Assembly: GCA_904420565.1 (NCBI GenBank)
Contig: CAJFVV010000008.1
Location: forward strand, 1-42,104
Length of the DNA: 42,104 nt
Source of the DNA: Candidatus Pseudoscillospira faecavium
GTDB taxonomy: Bacteria > Bacillota > Clostridia > Oscillospirales > Oscillospiraceae
Direction: 5' to 3'
The translations under genes and the position numbers were made by a program. Below the pieces are notes generated by a model that was given only the letters and a program-made list of their open reading frames with translations, did no database searches and was not told the DNA's origin. Below, in pieces: positions 24,675 through 33,753 of the stretch (positions within the stretch are counted from its first letter, which is position 1; each line of letters opens with the position of its first letter).

Positions 24675-24690
24675 AGTAATCACTTCCTGG

Positions 24691-25173
24691 TCATTTATGG
24701 TATTTACTGCCTTCCAAGATTTGAAAGCAGCGGTAAATTTGCTCTAAAAGCATCACGCGTGCCAGGTGATGGGGGAATGTCATTGGGGACATGGAAAGCC
24801 GCATAAAAGCATGCTCTTTTATGGAGGCGTGCAGACCATATGAGCTGCCGATCAAAAAAACGAGCGTTTTGGCACCGGAAGTGCTCCAAGTGGACAAAGC
24901 CTGTGCAAATTCGGAACTGGAGCACAGTCTGCCCTCGATGCACAGGGGAACAATACTGGAATTTTGTGGAAGCTTGGAACGAATCGCATTGGCTTCCCGG
25001 GCAAGTGCGGCATCGATTTGTGCTTGTGAAGGCGCATCGGGCAGGCGCTCTTCTTTTAATTCAATGAGATTCAATTTACAATATCTGGAAAGCCGGTTGA
25101 TATATTCTGAACAGGCATCACTATAGAATTTTTCCTTCAGTTTACCAACACAGATCACTGTAATATTATACAT
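24691..25173 (-). CDS. rlmH: 23S rRNA (pseudouridine1915-N3)-methyltransferase RlmH
   Basis: 160 residues, the standard RlmH length. A SPOUT-class enzyme that methylates pseudouridine 1915 in helix 69 of 23S rRNA. The family signature is complete: start ITVICVGKLKEKFY, FLIGSSYGL in the SAM knot (the usual second glycine is Ser), and LSMSPMTFPHHLARVMLLEQ ending GSKYHK. ATG 25173 is 8 nt after AGAGGG, which overlaps the walJ stop. The walJ-rlmH neighbourhood is conserved in many Firmicutes. Confidence 0.97.
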   Translation of the reverse strand: MYNITVICVGKLKEKFYSDACSEYINRLSRYCKLNLIELKEERLPDAPSQAQIDAALAREANAIRSKLPQNSSIVPLCIEGRLCSSSEFAQALSTWSTSGAKTLVFLIGSSYGLHASIKEHAFMRLSMSPMTFPHHLARVMLLEQIYRCFQILEGSKYHK

Positions 25174-25184
25174 GGCAAAGCCCT

Positions 25185-25964
25185 CTATATGGTGTGGACA
25201 GCACTGGTAGCACAGCGCGGTGCGACAGACAGAGAAACCTGCCGGTAGCCGCTTTTGTCTAAAGCATGCCGCACAGCCTGAAAAGCCATTTCCGGTGTGT
25301 TGTTTTCCTGGCTCAAATGGGCGAGCAGTACGTCTTTAGCGCCGCTTTGAGCAGCACAAACTGCGAAAGCTGCAGCATCGTCGTTGGAAAGATGGCCCCC
25401 GTGCCCTAAAATGCGCTGTTTTAAATAGGCGGGATATGGTCCGTTTTGCAATGTTTCTGAATCGTGATTTGCTTCCAACAGCAAAAAAGAAACACCTTGC
25501 AGCGTTTGTGCAGCGTGCTCCGGTACATAACCGGTATCCGTGAGAATACCGGCACCGCCGTCTTCACTGTCCAAGCGATAGCATACACTGTCTCCTGCGT
25601 CGTGAGCTGTCGAGAAAGAGTGAATTTCAAAATCGCCGATATTGAAATGCGCTCCAGCGGAAAAAGTGTGCAGCATCGGCCCAATGCCATAAAAGCGATT
25701 GCGTAATGCAAAAGCGGTGCCGTCACTGGTGTAAACGGGGAGAGTGTAATGTTTGCACAAAGTTGCCAATGCGCTCACATGATCACTGTGACTGTGCGTA
25801 ATCAGCAGCGCGTCCAAATCAGAGATAGATAGTTCAAATGCTTTCAGCGCCGCATTGATGCGGCGCACGGAAATACCGGCATCAATGAGAAGATGCGTAT
25901 GATTGGAGCTGATTAATGCGGCGTTTCCGGAAGATCCGCTGGCCAAGGTGCATATTTTTGTCAA
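25185..25964 (-). CDS. walJ: MBL-fold hydrolase WalJ (YycJ)
   Basis: 259 residues. Metallo-beta-lactamase fold with metal motif H57-x-H59-x-D61-H62 (ITHSHSDHVSAL), preceded by LASGSSGNAALI and LLIDAGIS; later ligands lie in FSTAHDAGDS and LLAHLSQENN. WalJ is usually the last gene of the wal operon and is linked to DNA replication/cell-wall coordination and DNA metabolism. The start is TTG at 25964, with AAAGGA about 8 nt upstream. Here it is separated from walI by murA. Confidence 0.92.
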   Translation of the reverse strand: MTKICTLASGSSGNAALISSNHTHLLIDAGISVRRINAALKAFELSISDLDALLITHSHSDHVSALATLCKHYTLPVYTSDGTAFALRNRFYGIGPMLHTFSAGAHFNIGDFEIHSFSTAHDAGDSVCYRLDSEDGGAGILTDTGYVPEHAAQTLQGVSFLLLEANHDSETLQNGPYPAYLKQRILGHGGHLSNDDAAAFAVCAAQSGAKDVLLAHLSQENNTPEMAFQAVRHALDKSGYRQVSLSVAPRCATSAVHTI

Positions 25965-26011
25965 AAGAGGGTTCCTTTCTTATGTAAGCTCCCCTGGAGA
26001 GAGGGGGCGAG

Positions 26012-26064
26012 AAAAACGCCCAAAGGGGTGCTCCGGCATCGGCCGGTCCCTCCATGGGCGTTTT
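26012..26064 (-). terminator. Terminator between murA and walJ
   Basis: In the minus direction AAAACGCCCA (26064-26055) pairs with TGGGCGTTTTT (26022-26012), enclosing a second GC-rich hairpin, and runs into TCTCGCC. It would limit read-through into walJ. Confidence 0.7.
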
Positions 26065-26073
26065 AGACGGCGT

Positions 26074-27372
26074 TCAGCCGACTTTTATCGAGGAATGCTC
26101 CTCATCGTCGGATTCTTCAACTGCTTTAATATTGGCACCGAGGGCCTGCAGTTTACCAACAAGGTTTTCATATCCGCGCTCAATATAATGAACGCAGCTC
26201 ACCTCCGTTGTGCCGTGGGCGGCCAGGGCGGCGATTACCATTGCTGCACCGGCCCGCAGATCACAAGCCTGAATGGGAGCACCATCAAAGTGGTCGATGC
26301 CTTCGACAACGGCAACTTTGCCATCTACCTGAATATGGGCACCGAGGCGTTTCAACTCATCCACATAGCGATAGCGGTTGCCCCAGACGCTCTCTGTTAC
26401 CACACTGGTGCCTTCTGCTAGGCACAGTGCAGCCACAATTTGAGATTGCATGTCAGTTGGAAAACCGGGGTAGGGCTGTGTTTTAACGTTGGTGCATTTC
26501 AATGTACCAGTACGGCAGACCAACAGGTTGTCATCCTGTTCTTCAATTTCGACGCCCATTTCCAGCAATTTGGCACTGATGCAGTCCAGATGTTTGGGGA
26601 TAATATTTTTAATCAACACCTTGCCGCCTGTGGCAGCTACAGCAGCCATATAGGTACCGGCTTCAATTTGGTCGGGAATGATGGAATAGCTGCCGCCGCG
26701 CAGCTGAGGTACGCCGCGAACCTTGATTACATCGGTGCCGGCACCGCGAATATCCGCGCCCATCGAATTGAGGAAATTGGCCAGATCTACGATGTGGGGT
26801 TCTTTGGCTGCATTTTCAATCACGGTGTTGCCTTCTGCAAGCACAGCTGCCAGCATAACGTTCATTGTGGCACCCACCGAGACAACATCCAGATAGACCT
26901 GCGCACCGTGCAGATGGCCATTGGCCGCATGGGCGTGGATAAAGCCGCTTTCCACTTTTACTTCGGCACCCATGGCGGTAAAGCCTTTGATATGCTGATC
27001 AATGGGACGGACGCCAAAATTGCAGCCGCCGGGCATGGGCACCTCAGCGCATCCGAACCGGCCCAGCAGCGCGCCAATCATATAATAAGAGGCACGAATT
27101 TTGCGCGCCAGTTCGTATGGGGTGCGGGTGGAGCGGATATGTTCGCAGTTAATCTCGACTGCATGCGGGTTAATAGAACGCACTTCTGCACCTAAATCGG
27201 CAAGAATATCAAAAATCAGAGAAACATCACTGATTTGCGGAATATTTTCAATTCTGCAGGTACCATTGACCAGCAGGGTGGCGGGCAAAATGGCCACAGC
27301 GGCATTTTTAGCGCCGCTGATTGAAATTTCACCATACAGGGGTTTGCCGCCCTCAACAATATATTTCTTCAA
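26074..27372 (-). CDS. murA: UDP-N-acetylglucosamine 1-carboxyvinyltransferase
   Basis: 432 residues. Catalyses the first committed step of peptidoglycan synthesis, adding enolpyruvate from PEP to UDP-GlcNAc. Key residues: K22-N23 in SGAKNAAVAILP, catalytic C117 in PMPGGCNFGVRPIDQH (the fosfomycin target cysteine), and the C-terminal loop PYPGFPTDMQSQ. The start is TTG at 27372, about 8 nt after AAAGAGGTG. It has its own promoter. Low-GC Gram-positives often carry two MurA copies; which one this is cannot be told. Its position inside the wal gene series links regulator and target. Confidence 0.97.
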   Translation of the reverse strand: MKKYIVEGGKPLYGEISISGAKNAAVAILPATLLVNGTCRIENIPQISDVSLIFDILADLGAEVRSINPHAVEINCEHIRSTRTPYELARKIRASYYMIGALLGRFGCAEVPMPGGCNFGVRPIDQHIKGFTAMGAEVKVESGFIHAHAANGHLHGAQVYLDVVSVGATMNVMLAAVLAEGNTVIENAAKEPHIVDLANFLNSMGADIRGAGTDVIKVRGVPQLRGGSYSIIPDQIEAGTYMAAVAATGGKVLIKNIIPKHLDCISAKLLEMGVEIEEQDDNLLVCRTGTLKCTNVKTQPYPGFPTDMQSQIVAALCLAEGTSVVTESVWGNRYRYVDELKRLGAHIQVDGKVAVVEGIDHFDGAPIQACDLRAGAAMVIAALAAHGTTEVSCVHYIERGYENLVGKLQALGANIKAVEESDDEEHSSIKVG

Positions 27373-27457
27373 AGGAAGACACCTCTTTAATCACATCGTG
27401 CAAATTATGTGTATTGAAAAGAATGCATACACTGCAATTCCATAAAAATCCACGTAT

Positions 27458-27485
27458 AGTATACCATTTTTTGAAACAAAAGCAA
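27458..27485 (-). promoter_or_regulatory. murA promoter
   Basis: Minus strand -35 TTGCTT (27485-27480), 16-bp spacer, -10 TATACT (27463-27458), about 85 nt before the TTG start. The 204-nt gap holds no gene. Confidence 0.65.
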
Positions 27486-27576
27486 TAATAAACCTCACAA
27501 TTGAGTAAAAAATCTGTTTATGGGAGAAAAACAAAGAAAATTCGCGGAATTTGCCGTCAATTGACACAAAATGAAA

Positions 27577-28386
27577 TTACCCGGCCAAGGAAACATGCCC
27601 TGTGATGGAGTTGACATAATAGCTGTATGTGTTTGTATCAATGCGGTATACCGGCGTCAGCAGCAGCGGTGCGGAAACAGTGCTCTGCAAAATGTAGCCG
27701 GCAGAGATCTCGGTTATAGTATTACACACACGGCCCTCTTCATTACAATGATCCATCAAATAAATTACGGCAGAACTTCTGGTAATGGTTTCTGCTGCTT
27801 CCGGGGCAGTTTCAGCGGAAGGAATTAAAAATCCGGATGCGGAAATAAGGGCCTGTTTTTCAAAAATAAATGTTATCGATGCGTTATACACTGGAAAATC
27901 GTCTGTATATGGAGTGGCAGTTACTGTGGTACGGTCCCCGTCACTCTGTATAGTGTTCAGACGATATTGAGCCGGGCAGTATGTGCGTACAAATTCGCGG
28001 AAATTTTCTGCGTATAGTTCAGAAGTCATTGTCAGGGAAAAGGAACCGTTGGAGCGAAAGGACGCGCTTCCGTTGGCATTGGCGTAAAAGTGAGTGCCGC
28101 CGCCATAATCGCTCTGGGTAGTGATCGGCCCGAGAAGTGCGGTGACAAATTCAAGTTCAGCGGTATCATCGCGTGTGTAGGAGTACACCAGAGAAGAGGA
28201 AGTGCCTTCCAGCAGCGAAGCGTCAATGCTGATGTTGTTGCGCTGCAGAAGGGCGGTGGTATTGGTGATTAAAGCCTGATCTGCCTGATGGCCGGCATAA
28301 GACCGCGAGGCCACCAGGGCTAACAGGCAGATGTTGAGCAAAACGAGAATCAGGATGACAATGTTTTTTAAACGATAAGTTTCCAT
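27577..28386 (-). CDS. walI: WalI-like (YycI) regulator of WalK
   Basis: 269 residues. A single N-terminal helix (about 7-27, LKNIVILILVLLNICLLALV) and a large outer domain (YSYTRDD, ISASGFLIPSAE, PVYRIDTNTYSYYVNSITGH). YycI/YycH proteins sit in the membrane and tune WalK. ATG 28386 is 7 nt after AAAGGA; an upstream TTG is too close to it. It lies 20 nt after walH in the same order as in bacilli. Assignment rests on order, topology and the C-terminal PVYRI pattern. Confidence 0.85.
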   Translation of the reverse strand: METYRLKNIVILILVLLNICLLALVASRSYAGHQADQALITNTTALLQRNNISIDASLLEGTSSSLVYSYTRDDTAELEFVTALLGPITTQSDYGGGTHFYANANGSASFRSNGSFSLTMTSELYAENFREFVRTYCPAQYRLNTIQSDGDRTTVTATPYTDDFPVYNASITFIFEKQALISASGFLIPSAETAPEAAETITRSSAVIYLMDHCNEEGRVCNTITEISAGYILQSTVSAPLLLTPVYRIDTNTYSYYVNSITGHVSLAG

Positions 28387-28406
28387 CGGCAATTCCTTTC
28401 AGCGTG

Positions 28407-29687
28407 TCAGGATCTGGACAGCCAAAGCGGTGATAAAAGTTCGCTTCCGTCGTCCAGATAACCTGGAAACAGTTCCTGCGGTGTGTCGCTTTGCACTGCA
28501 GCTGCGGCCTGGAGCACCGGAAGCAGGGTGGTGGTTTTGTCAGAGGCAGTATAACTGCGCAGATGCAATGTGATGCCGGTGATCTGGTTCCCTTCGATTT
28601 CAATTCGCACAGCATCTTCCTGTAATGCAACCGGATAACCTGCGACCATGTAACCAAAAGAGATTTCTGCATTTCCGCGGCGATCCATTTTTGCCGAGGT
28701 CAGATAGAGCAGCGCATCTCCCGTGTGGTCTGTTAAAAGCGTAACAGCTGTTTGCCATGCGGCATCCAGGCACTCTGCAAGGGTGGCATCTTCGCCGGCG
28801 TGGGTGACAAGCAATGATGGCACTTCGTCGCTGCCGCCGTTGTAGAAAATAGTGCCGTCAGGGGCTATGCGCAGCGTACGGGTGCCTTGCCCCACAATTT
28901 CTGCGCCATTGGACTCGGTATAGCGGGAAGTAGAATGTATATTGAATTCCAGCTGAGTCAGCAATGTGTCTTTGGCAGTATCATCCAGATTGGTTGCCGC
29001 AGTCAATTCGGACAGCACAAGACGATCCTGGCAGATTAAAGTATATGGCATGAGTGTATTATAGGGAGCATCAGACAGAAATGCAAATTCTGCACTGTTT
29101 CCGGTGTGTTTATCTGCAGCGGTTTGCAGGTTATCTGCAGGGACGGAGGTACTCCAGCGATAATAGAGATCGCTGTTTTGATCCCAGGCGTACAATACAA
29201 GGGTGCTGTTTTGGCCGCTGGAAAGCAGCAAAGCCCTGGCTGAAATCTGGGGTGCTCCGCCGCTGCTGCCAAGGCAATGTTCCAATAGGGTCAGGGGCAG
29301 TGTGGCGGTAAAATCAAAATAGACGCAGCTATTTTCCAATGCACGCCGGAATTCTTCTTCAGAAGCTGTGCTTTCGCTGCTGGCGGAACCAAGCGCTTCG
29401 GTTAAAAGCGGGCCAAAATCGTCAAAAATATTGCCGGTTGTTGTTTCGCTCATCCAGGCGCGGCATTCGCCGCCTGTGCGCACGGCGATATGCACAGGCA
29501 GTTGCATGCTTGCGGTGCGTTCCGGCACCATAGAGGTACCCTGGGAAACGGTGGAGAAAACCTGGTTCAGCGCTTCGGTACGTACCAGACCAGTGCGCAG
29601 CAGCAAAAAAAGTGCGGAGAAAATCAGGCAAACAATAACAAGATTCTGCACAGCACTGGGCACCCGGTGTTTAGTCCTCTTCCGCAT
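28407..29687 (-). CDS. walH: WalH-like (YycH) regulator of WalK
   Basis: 426 residues. An N-terminal helix (about 13-31, AVQNLVIVCLIFSALFLLLR) anchors a large outer domain. In bacilli YycH and YycI hold WalK in check or, in staphylococci, activate it. Sequence is divergent, as is usual for YycH, so the call rests mainly on place and topology. ATG 29687 follows AGGAGG by 6 nt and lies 17 nt inside the end of walK, so translation is coupled. Confidence 0.83.
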   Translation of the reverse strand: MRKRTKHRVPSAVQNLVIVCLIFSALFLLLRTGLVRTEALNQVFSTVSQGTSMVPERTASMQLPVHIAVRTGGECRAWMSETTTGNIFDDFGPLLTEALGSASSESTASEEEFRRALENSCVYFDFTATLPLTLLEHCLGSSGGAPQISARALLLSSGQNSTLVLYAWDQNSDLYYRWSTSVPADNLQTAADKHTGNSAEFAFLSDAPYNTLMPYTLICQDRLVLSELTAATNLDDTAKDTLLTQLEFNIHSTSRYTESNGAEIVGQGTRTLRIAPDGTIFYNGGSDEVPSLLVTHAGEDATLAECLDAAWQTAVTLLTDHTGDALLYLTSAKMDRRGNAEISFGYMVAGYPVALQEDAVRIEIEGNQITGITLHLRSYTASDKTTTLLPVLQAAAAVQSDTPQELFPGYLDDGSELLSPLWLSRS

Positions 29688-31458
29688 GGTGCACCTCCTG
29701 TATGGGCTGGGTAATGGGAAGGGTGATTCTGAAGGTGGTGCCGGGAGTATCCTGGTCTACCAAAGAAATGGTGCCGTGATGCTGGGCGATGATTTCGCTG
29801 GCGATGGAAAGGCCCAAACCTGTGCCGCCGGATTCCCGGGAACGGGCTTTATCTACCCGATAAAAACGCTCGAAAACATGGGCGCGGTCTTTTGGCGGGA
29901 TGCCGATGCCGTTGTCGCTCACTTCGATCCAGACGGTTTCTTCGCTGCTGCCGCCGCGAATTTCAATGCGCCCGCCATCAGGAGTATATTTGATGGCATT
30001 TCCGACGATGTTCATGATGACCTGTGTCAATCTGCCGCGGTCTGCTGTAATCACGGGCAGGGCCTGATAGCTGCGCAGCAGGGTATGGCGGTGGTTTTTG
30101 GCAGCCAGATCCACTGCATTGCAGACATCATCCACAGCATCGGACAGGGGAAAACGGGTCATTATCATTTCCATGTGGCCATAATCGAATTTTGACAATG
30201 TTAAAAGATCCTGCACAATATGAGTCATGCGGTCGGTTTCGCTGAGAATGACATCCAAAAAGCCGTTTGCAACTTCGGGGGGCATATCGGATGCATCCTG
30301 CAGAGTTTCGGCGTAACTGCGCACGTTGGTCAGCGGAGTGCGCAGTTCATGGGAAACATTCGCCACAAATTCGCGGCGGATAGCTTCATCTTTGCGCTGC
30401 TGCGTTACGTCATGGAGCACAGCCATAACACCGCCGGAGGTTTCATTGGCAAAGGGGGTCAGATGCACCTCAAGGGTGGTGTCTTCCACGGTATATTCGC
30501 AATCTTCATAAAAGGGGCTGTGCAATGCCAGCACATGGTCGAAATCCACTTTGGATTGAAACAGGTCGTCATAGCGCAGCGCAGACATATCCTTTTGATG
30601 CAGCATCTGTGCAGCGGCGGGGTTATACTGCATGATCGAGCGGTCTTGAGAAAAAGCGACCACACCATCTGTCATGTGCAGAAACAGTGTATCCAGTTTG
30701 TTGCGCTCATTTTTTACTTCGTTGATCGTATTTTGAAGTGTTTCAGACATTTCGTTGAAAGTGGTGGTCAGAATGCCAATTTCATCACTGGATTCCACGC
30801 CGATTTGACTGCCGAAGTCTCCGGCGGCAATGCGTTCAGCACTGTTGGTCAGTCGTTCAATGGGCAGCGTCATGGTTTTGGAAAGGAGGAAGGACAGCAG
30901 GACAGAAATCAGCAGGCCAATCAGCAGAGCCTGAAGAATAATCATAAACAGCTGGGAGTTCAGGCTGTTTGCATTTTCGCGGGTGTCCAGGATGTAGATG
31001 ATATAGTCATTTGCACCGCCGCTGATCGGGATGGCAAGATCCATATAACTGGCAGTGATATCCCTGCGCTGCCCGATTTCTCCGTTGCGGGCAGCCAGAA
31101 GATTTGCAGTGTTGACCAGCTGCTCACCGCCGTTGGTGTCGGAGGTGGCAAGGCATCGGCCGGTCGCAGCGTCCAGAATATAATAATTCCGGCTGCGGTA
31201 GTCAATACCGAGAGAGCCGGATTTTGTTTCAAGCATTTGCTGCAGGCGCTCTGCACCATCGCTCTGGGCAGCTTCGGTGCGCAGGGAATTGACAAAATCT
31301 TCATTGCCAGTGCCAAATACGTCCTGCATCTGGGTATAAAAAGTGTCTGTATAGAAGCTGGAAACACTGGTCATGAGGAAAGCACCAACCACCGTCATCA
31401 AAGAGGTGATCAGCAGCAGCATGATCAGCATCAGTTTCATATGCAGGCTTCGCAGCAT
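29671..31458 (-). CDS. walK: WalK sensor histidine kinase
   Basis: 595 residues. Helix 1 (9-31), outer PAS/Cache-like domain (about 32-168, with NYYILDAATGRCLATS), helix 2 (169-192), HAMP (193-245), PAS (about 255-350, LFLHMTDGVVAFSQD), HisKA with H370 (FVANVSHELRTPLTNVRSY), HATPase with N-box NIVGNAIKYTPDGG and G-boxes DNGIGIP and GTGLGLSIA. This is the complete WalK layout. WalKR controls wall hydrolases and is often essential. It lies 35 nt after walR. Confidence 0.96.
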   Translation of the reverse strand: MLRSLHMKLMLIMLLLITSLMTVVGAFLMTSVSSFYTDTFYTQMQDVFGTGNEDFVNSLRTEAAQSDGAERLQQMLETKSGSLGIDYRSRNYYILDAATGRCLATSDTNGGEQLVNTANLLAARNGEIGQRRDITASYMDLAIPISGGANDYIIYILDTRENANSLNSQLFMIILQALLIGLLISVLLSFLLSKTMTLPIERLTNSAERIAAGDFGSQIGVESSDEIGILTTTFNEMSETLQNTINEVKNERNKLDTLFLHMTDGVVAFSQDRSIMQYNPAAAQMLHQKDMSALRYDDLFQSKVDFDHVLALHSPFYEDCEYTVEDTTLEVHLTPFANETSGGVMAVLHDVTQQRKDEAIRREFVANVSHELRTPLTNVRSYAETLQDASDMPPEVANGFLDVILSETDRMTHIVQDLLTLSKFDYGHMEMIMTRFPLSDAVDDVCNAVDLAAKNHRHTLLRSYQALPVITADRGRLTQVIMNIVGNAIKYTPDGGRIEIRGGSSEETVWIEVSDNGIGIPPKDRAHVFERFYRVDKARSRESGGTGLGLSIASEIIAQHHGTISLVDQDTPGTTFRITLPITQPIQEVHHAEED

Positions 31459-31493
31459 GGTTCAACCACCGTCCTTGGCAAAATGGAAAGCGC

Positions 31494-32207
31494 TCAGCGC
31501 TGAGTAGAGAAGAAATAGCCGACGCCGCGGCGCGTGATGATATAGGTGGGATTGGCAGGATCATCTTCGATTTTTTCCCGCAGGCGCCGCACAGTGACAT
31601 CCACGGTGCGCACGTCGCCTACATATTCATAATTCCAAACCTGCTCCATCAGGTCTGTGCGGGAATAAACTTTATCCGGCCGGCTGGCCAAAAAGCACAG
31701 CAGCTCATATTCCCGCTGGGTCAACTCAATGGGGCGCCCCTGTTTTGTCACCTCGTAGCGGTCGGTATTGATGGCCAGGTCACCGGAGGCAATCATCTGC
31801 TCACCGGTGCCGGCTGACTGTTGCTGTTTCAGCATGGCAGTGCGGCGGATATTGGCTTTTACGCGGGCCATTAACTCACGGGTGGAAAAAGGCTTGGTGA
31901 TATAGTCGTCTGCTCCGATTTCCAGGCCAAGGACCTTGTCCTCCTCTTCTTCGCGAGCGGTCAGAATAATTACAGGGATGTTGCTGCCGCTTTGGCGCAG
32001 CTTTTTACATACGTCCCAGCCGATCATTTTGGGGAGCATTACATCCAGCAGGATCAAATCCGGATTTTTCTGCAGCGCCAGCGCAAGTCCTGTTTCGCCG
32101 TCATAGGCCTCCAGTGTTTGATAGCCTTCTTTCTGCAAATTGAATTTTAAAATGTTGACAATATTTTTCTCATCGTCCACAATCAGGACGCATTTTTTCT
32201 CTTCCAT
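31494..32207 (-). CDS. walR: WalR response regulator
   Basis: 237 residues, OmpR family. Receiver with D11-D12, phospho-acceptor D55 (LILLDVMLPKMIGWDVC) and KPFSTREL; winged helix with LTQREYELLCFLASRPDKV, TVDVTVRRLREKIE and RRGVGYFF at the C-terminus, all very close to bacillar WalR. Start ATG 32207 follows GGGGG at a longish spacing. It is 39 nt after the Nudix gene on the same strand, so the operon may begin with that gene. Confidence 0.96.
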   Translation of the reverse strand: MEEKKCVLIVDDEKNIVNILKFNLQKEGYQTLEAYDGETGLALALQKNPDLILLDVMLPKMIGWDVCKKLRQSGSNIPVIILTAREEEEDKVLGLEIGADDYITKPFSTRELMARVKANIRRTAMLKQQQSAGTGEQMIASGDLAINTDRYEVTKQGRPIELTQREYELLCFLASRPDKVYSRTDLMEQVWNYEYVGDVRTVDVTVRRLREKIEDDPANPTYIITRRGVGYFFSTQR

Positions 32208-32246
32208 CAGGTGATTTTTCCCCCTCTGCGGTTTTCCCGGCGAAGT

Positions 32247-32789
32247 TCACAGATGCAGGCGCACTTTGGCCTTGAGTACGGCAGCAACCGTTTTAGCATC
32301 GGTAATTTCGCCGCTCATAATGCGCTGTACCATGCTATCAAACGGGATACGCTCAATTTTGAGGAATTCGTCCTCATCTGGATGGGGCGCTTCTAATTTT
32401 AAATCCCGGGCGAGATACAGATACAGTGTTTCTGAAAAAATTCCCGGTGAAGAGTGGAGTATCCCTAAGGAGACAAAGCTGCCGGGCACGGCGCCGATTT
32501 CTTCGCGCAGTTCCCGCAGCGCCGCTGCTGCAGGATCCGCTTTTTCACCCATTTCCAACTTTCCGGCAGGCAGCTCAAGCATAGCCTGACCAATGGGGTA
32601 GCGGTATTGCGTGACAGTGATCACCTGCATCCGTTCATCCAGGGGCAGGATTACTACGCCGCCAGGATGTTCCACTACTTCGCGCTGTGCAGTTTTTCCA
32701 TTGGGCAAAGCGACATCGTCCATATGAATATTGACGATGCGGCCGTGGTAAACGTCTCGGCGGCTCAGAGTTTTTTCCAGCAATTCCAT
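32247..32789 (-). CDS. Nudix hydrolase, ADP-ribose pyrophosphatase-like
   Basis: 180 residues. Resembles NudF-type ADP-ribose pyrophosphatases: VVEHPGGVVILPLD, TQYRYPIGQAMLELPAGKLE, and the Nudix box starting at G76 with RELREEIG. The box is two residues longer than the standard pattern (nine instead of seven residues between E82 and RE), which could affect metal binding geometry. ATG 32789 is 8 nt after GGAGG; the longer upstream reading has no ribosome site. It precedes walR by 39 nt and probably shares its promoter. Confidence 0.9.
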   Translation of the reverse strand: MELLEKTLSRRDVYHGRIVNIHMDDVALPNGKTAQREVVEHPGGVVILPLDERMQVITVTQYRYPIGQAMLELPAGKLEMGEKADPAAAALRELREEIGAVPGSFVSLGILHSSPGIFSETLYLYLARDLKLEAPHPDEDEFLKIERIPFDSMVQRIMSGEITDAKTVAAVLKAKVRLHL

Positions 32790-32829
32790 AATAGCATCCT
32801 CCGGAGATGATCTTTTGATTGTTTTATAC

Positions 32830-32838
32830 AGTATAGCA
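32830..32838 (-). promoter_or_regulatory. Extended -10 promoter for nudix-wal operon
   Basis: Minus strand TGC-TATACT (32838-32830) is an extended -10 element; no good -35 is visible. It lies about 40 nt before the Nudix start and points away from the + strand promoter near 32971. Confidence 0.5.
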
Positions 32839-32967
32839 TAAATGATTGCAAAAAACCAGATGGAGCCGCGGGAAAAAGCGCAATCTATGATTCGCATGCC
32901 GCTGCTGCAGACAAGAGAACACTGGGATATCAATGCAGATTTTGTGGGTGCACAAGCGATAAAGGTA

Positions 32968-32976
32968 TGGTATACT
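32968..32976 (+). promoter_or_regulatory. Extended -10 promoter for the 33064 two-component pair
   Basis: TGG-TATACT (32968-32976) without a clear -35, about 88 nt before the GTG start. Paired copies of TGCACA near 32949 and GTGCAC near 32990 flank it. Confidence 0.5.
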
Positions 32977-33063
32977 ATGAATCAAAGCTGTGCACATGGA
33001 GTTATTTCGGACTGTGTTGTGCTGAGAATACAGAGAAAAAACTGCAAAACGCGGGGTGAGCGT

Positions 33064-33753
33064 GTGAAACTATTGGTGGTGGAAGATGCCCGGGACATGA
33101 ACCGGCTGATTGTGAAAACCCTGAAAAAGTCGGGTTACAGCGTGGATAGCTGTTTCGACGGTGAAGAAGCGCTGACTTATCTGCTGGGAGCGGAGTATGA
33201 TGCCATGATTTTAGATGTTATGATGCCTAAAATGGACGGTTATACACTGTTGGAGCATATCAGAAACAAGAACATGGATTTGCCGGTGCTGTTTTTGACG
33301 GCGCGCGATGCTGTGGCGGATCGGGTGAAGGGGCTGGATCTGGGCGCAGATGACTATCTGGTAAAACCATTTGATTTTGAAGAGCTGCTGGCACGTGTGC
33401 GCGCTATGACCCGCAAACGCACGGGCAGCCGCAGCAATGTGTATACTTTGGCGGATTTGACAGTGGATACCCTGCGGCGGACGGTGCGGCGCGGCGATGC
33501 GGAAATTGCATTGCTGCCCAAAGAATTTGCCATTTTGGAATATATGATTCGCAACCAGGGCACCGTGCTCTCCCGGGAGCAGCTGGAAAATCAGATTTGG
33601 AATTATGAATATTCGGGCAATTCCAATAACATGGACGTTTATATCAGCCGCCTGCGCAAGAAACTGGACAGCGGACAAACGGTTAAATTGCTGCACACAA
33701 TTCGTGGGGTGGGCTGGGTGCTCCGCGCGGATGAGACGGAGCATGCGCTATGA
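33064..33753 (+). CDS. OmpR-family response regulator (CusR/CzcR-like)
   Basis: 229 residues. Receiver with E7-D8, D51 (AMILDVMMPKMDGY) and KPFDFEELLARVRA; winged helix with LLPKEFAILEYMIRN, NNMDVYISRLRKKLD and IRGVGWVL. The start is GTG 33064, preceded by GGGTGAG; a much longer in-frame reading runs back across the promoter and is rejected. It ends in an ATGA overlap with its kinase. RAMTRKR and the SRLRKKL pattern are like heavy-metal/antimicrobial response regulators, but the signal is unknown. Confidence 0.93.
   Translation: MKLLVVEDARDMNRLIVKTLKKSGYSVDSCFDGEEALTYLLGAEYDAMILDVMMPKMDGYTLLEHIRNKNMDLPVLFLTARDAVADRVKGLDLGADDYLVKPFDFEELLARVRAMTRKRTGSRSNVYTLADLTVDTLRRTVRRGDAEIALLPKEFAILEYMIRNQGTVLSREQLENQIWNYEYSGNSNNMDVYISRLRKKLDSGQTVKLLHTIRGVGWVLRADETEHAL

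Noticed and set aside
32842-33063. N-terminal extension of the response regulator by 74 residues
   Set aside because: It runs over the promoter and lacks a ribosome site; the receiver domain begins exactly at GTG 33064.
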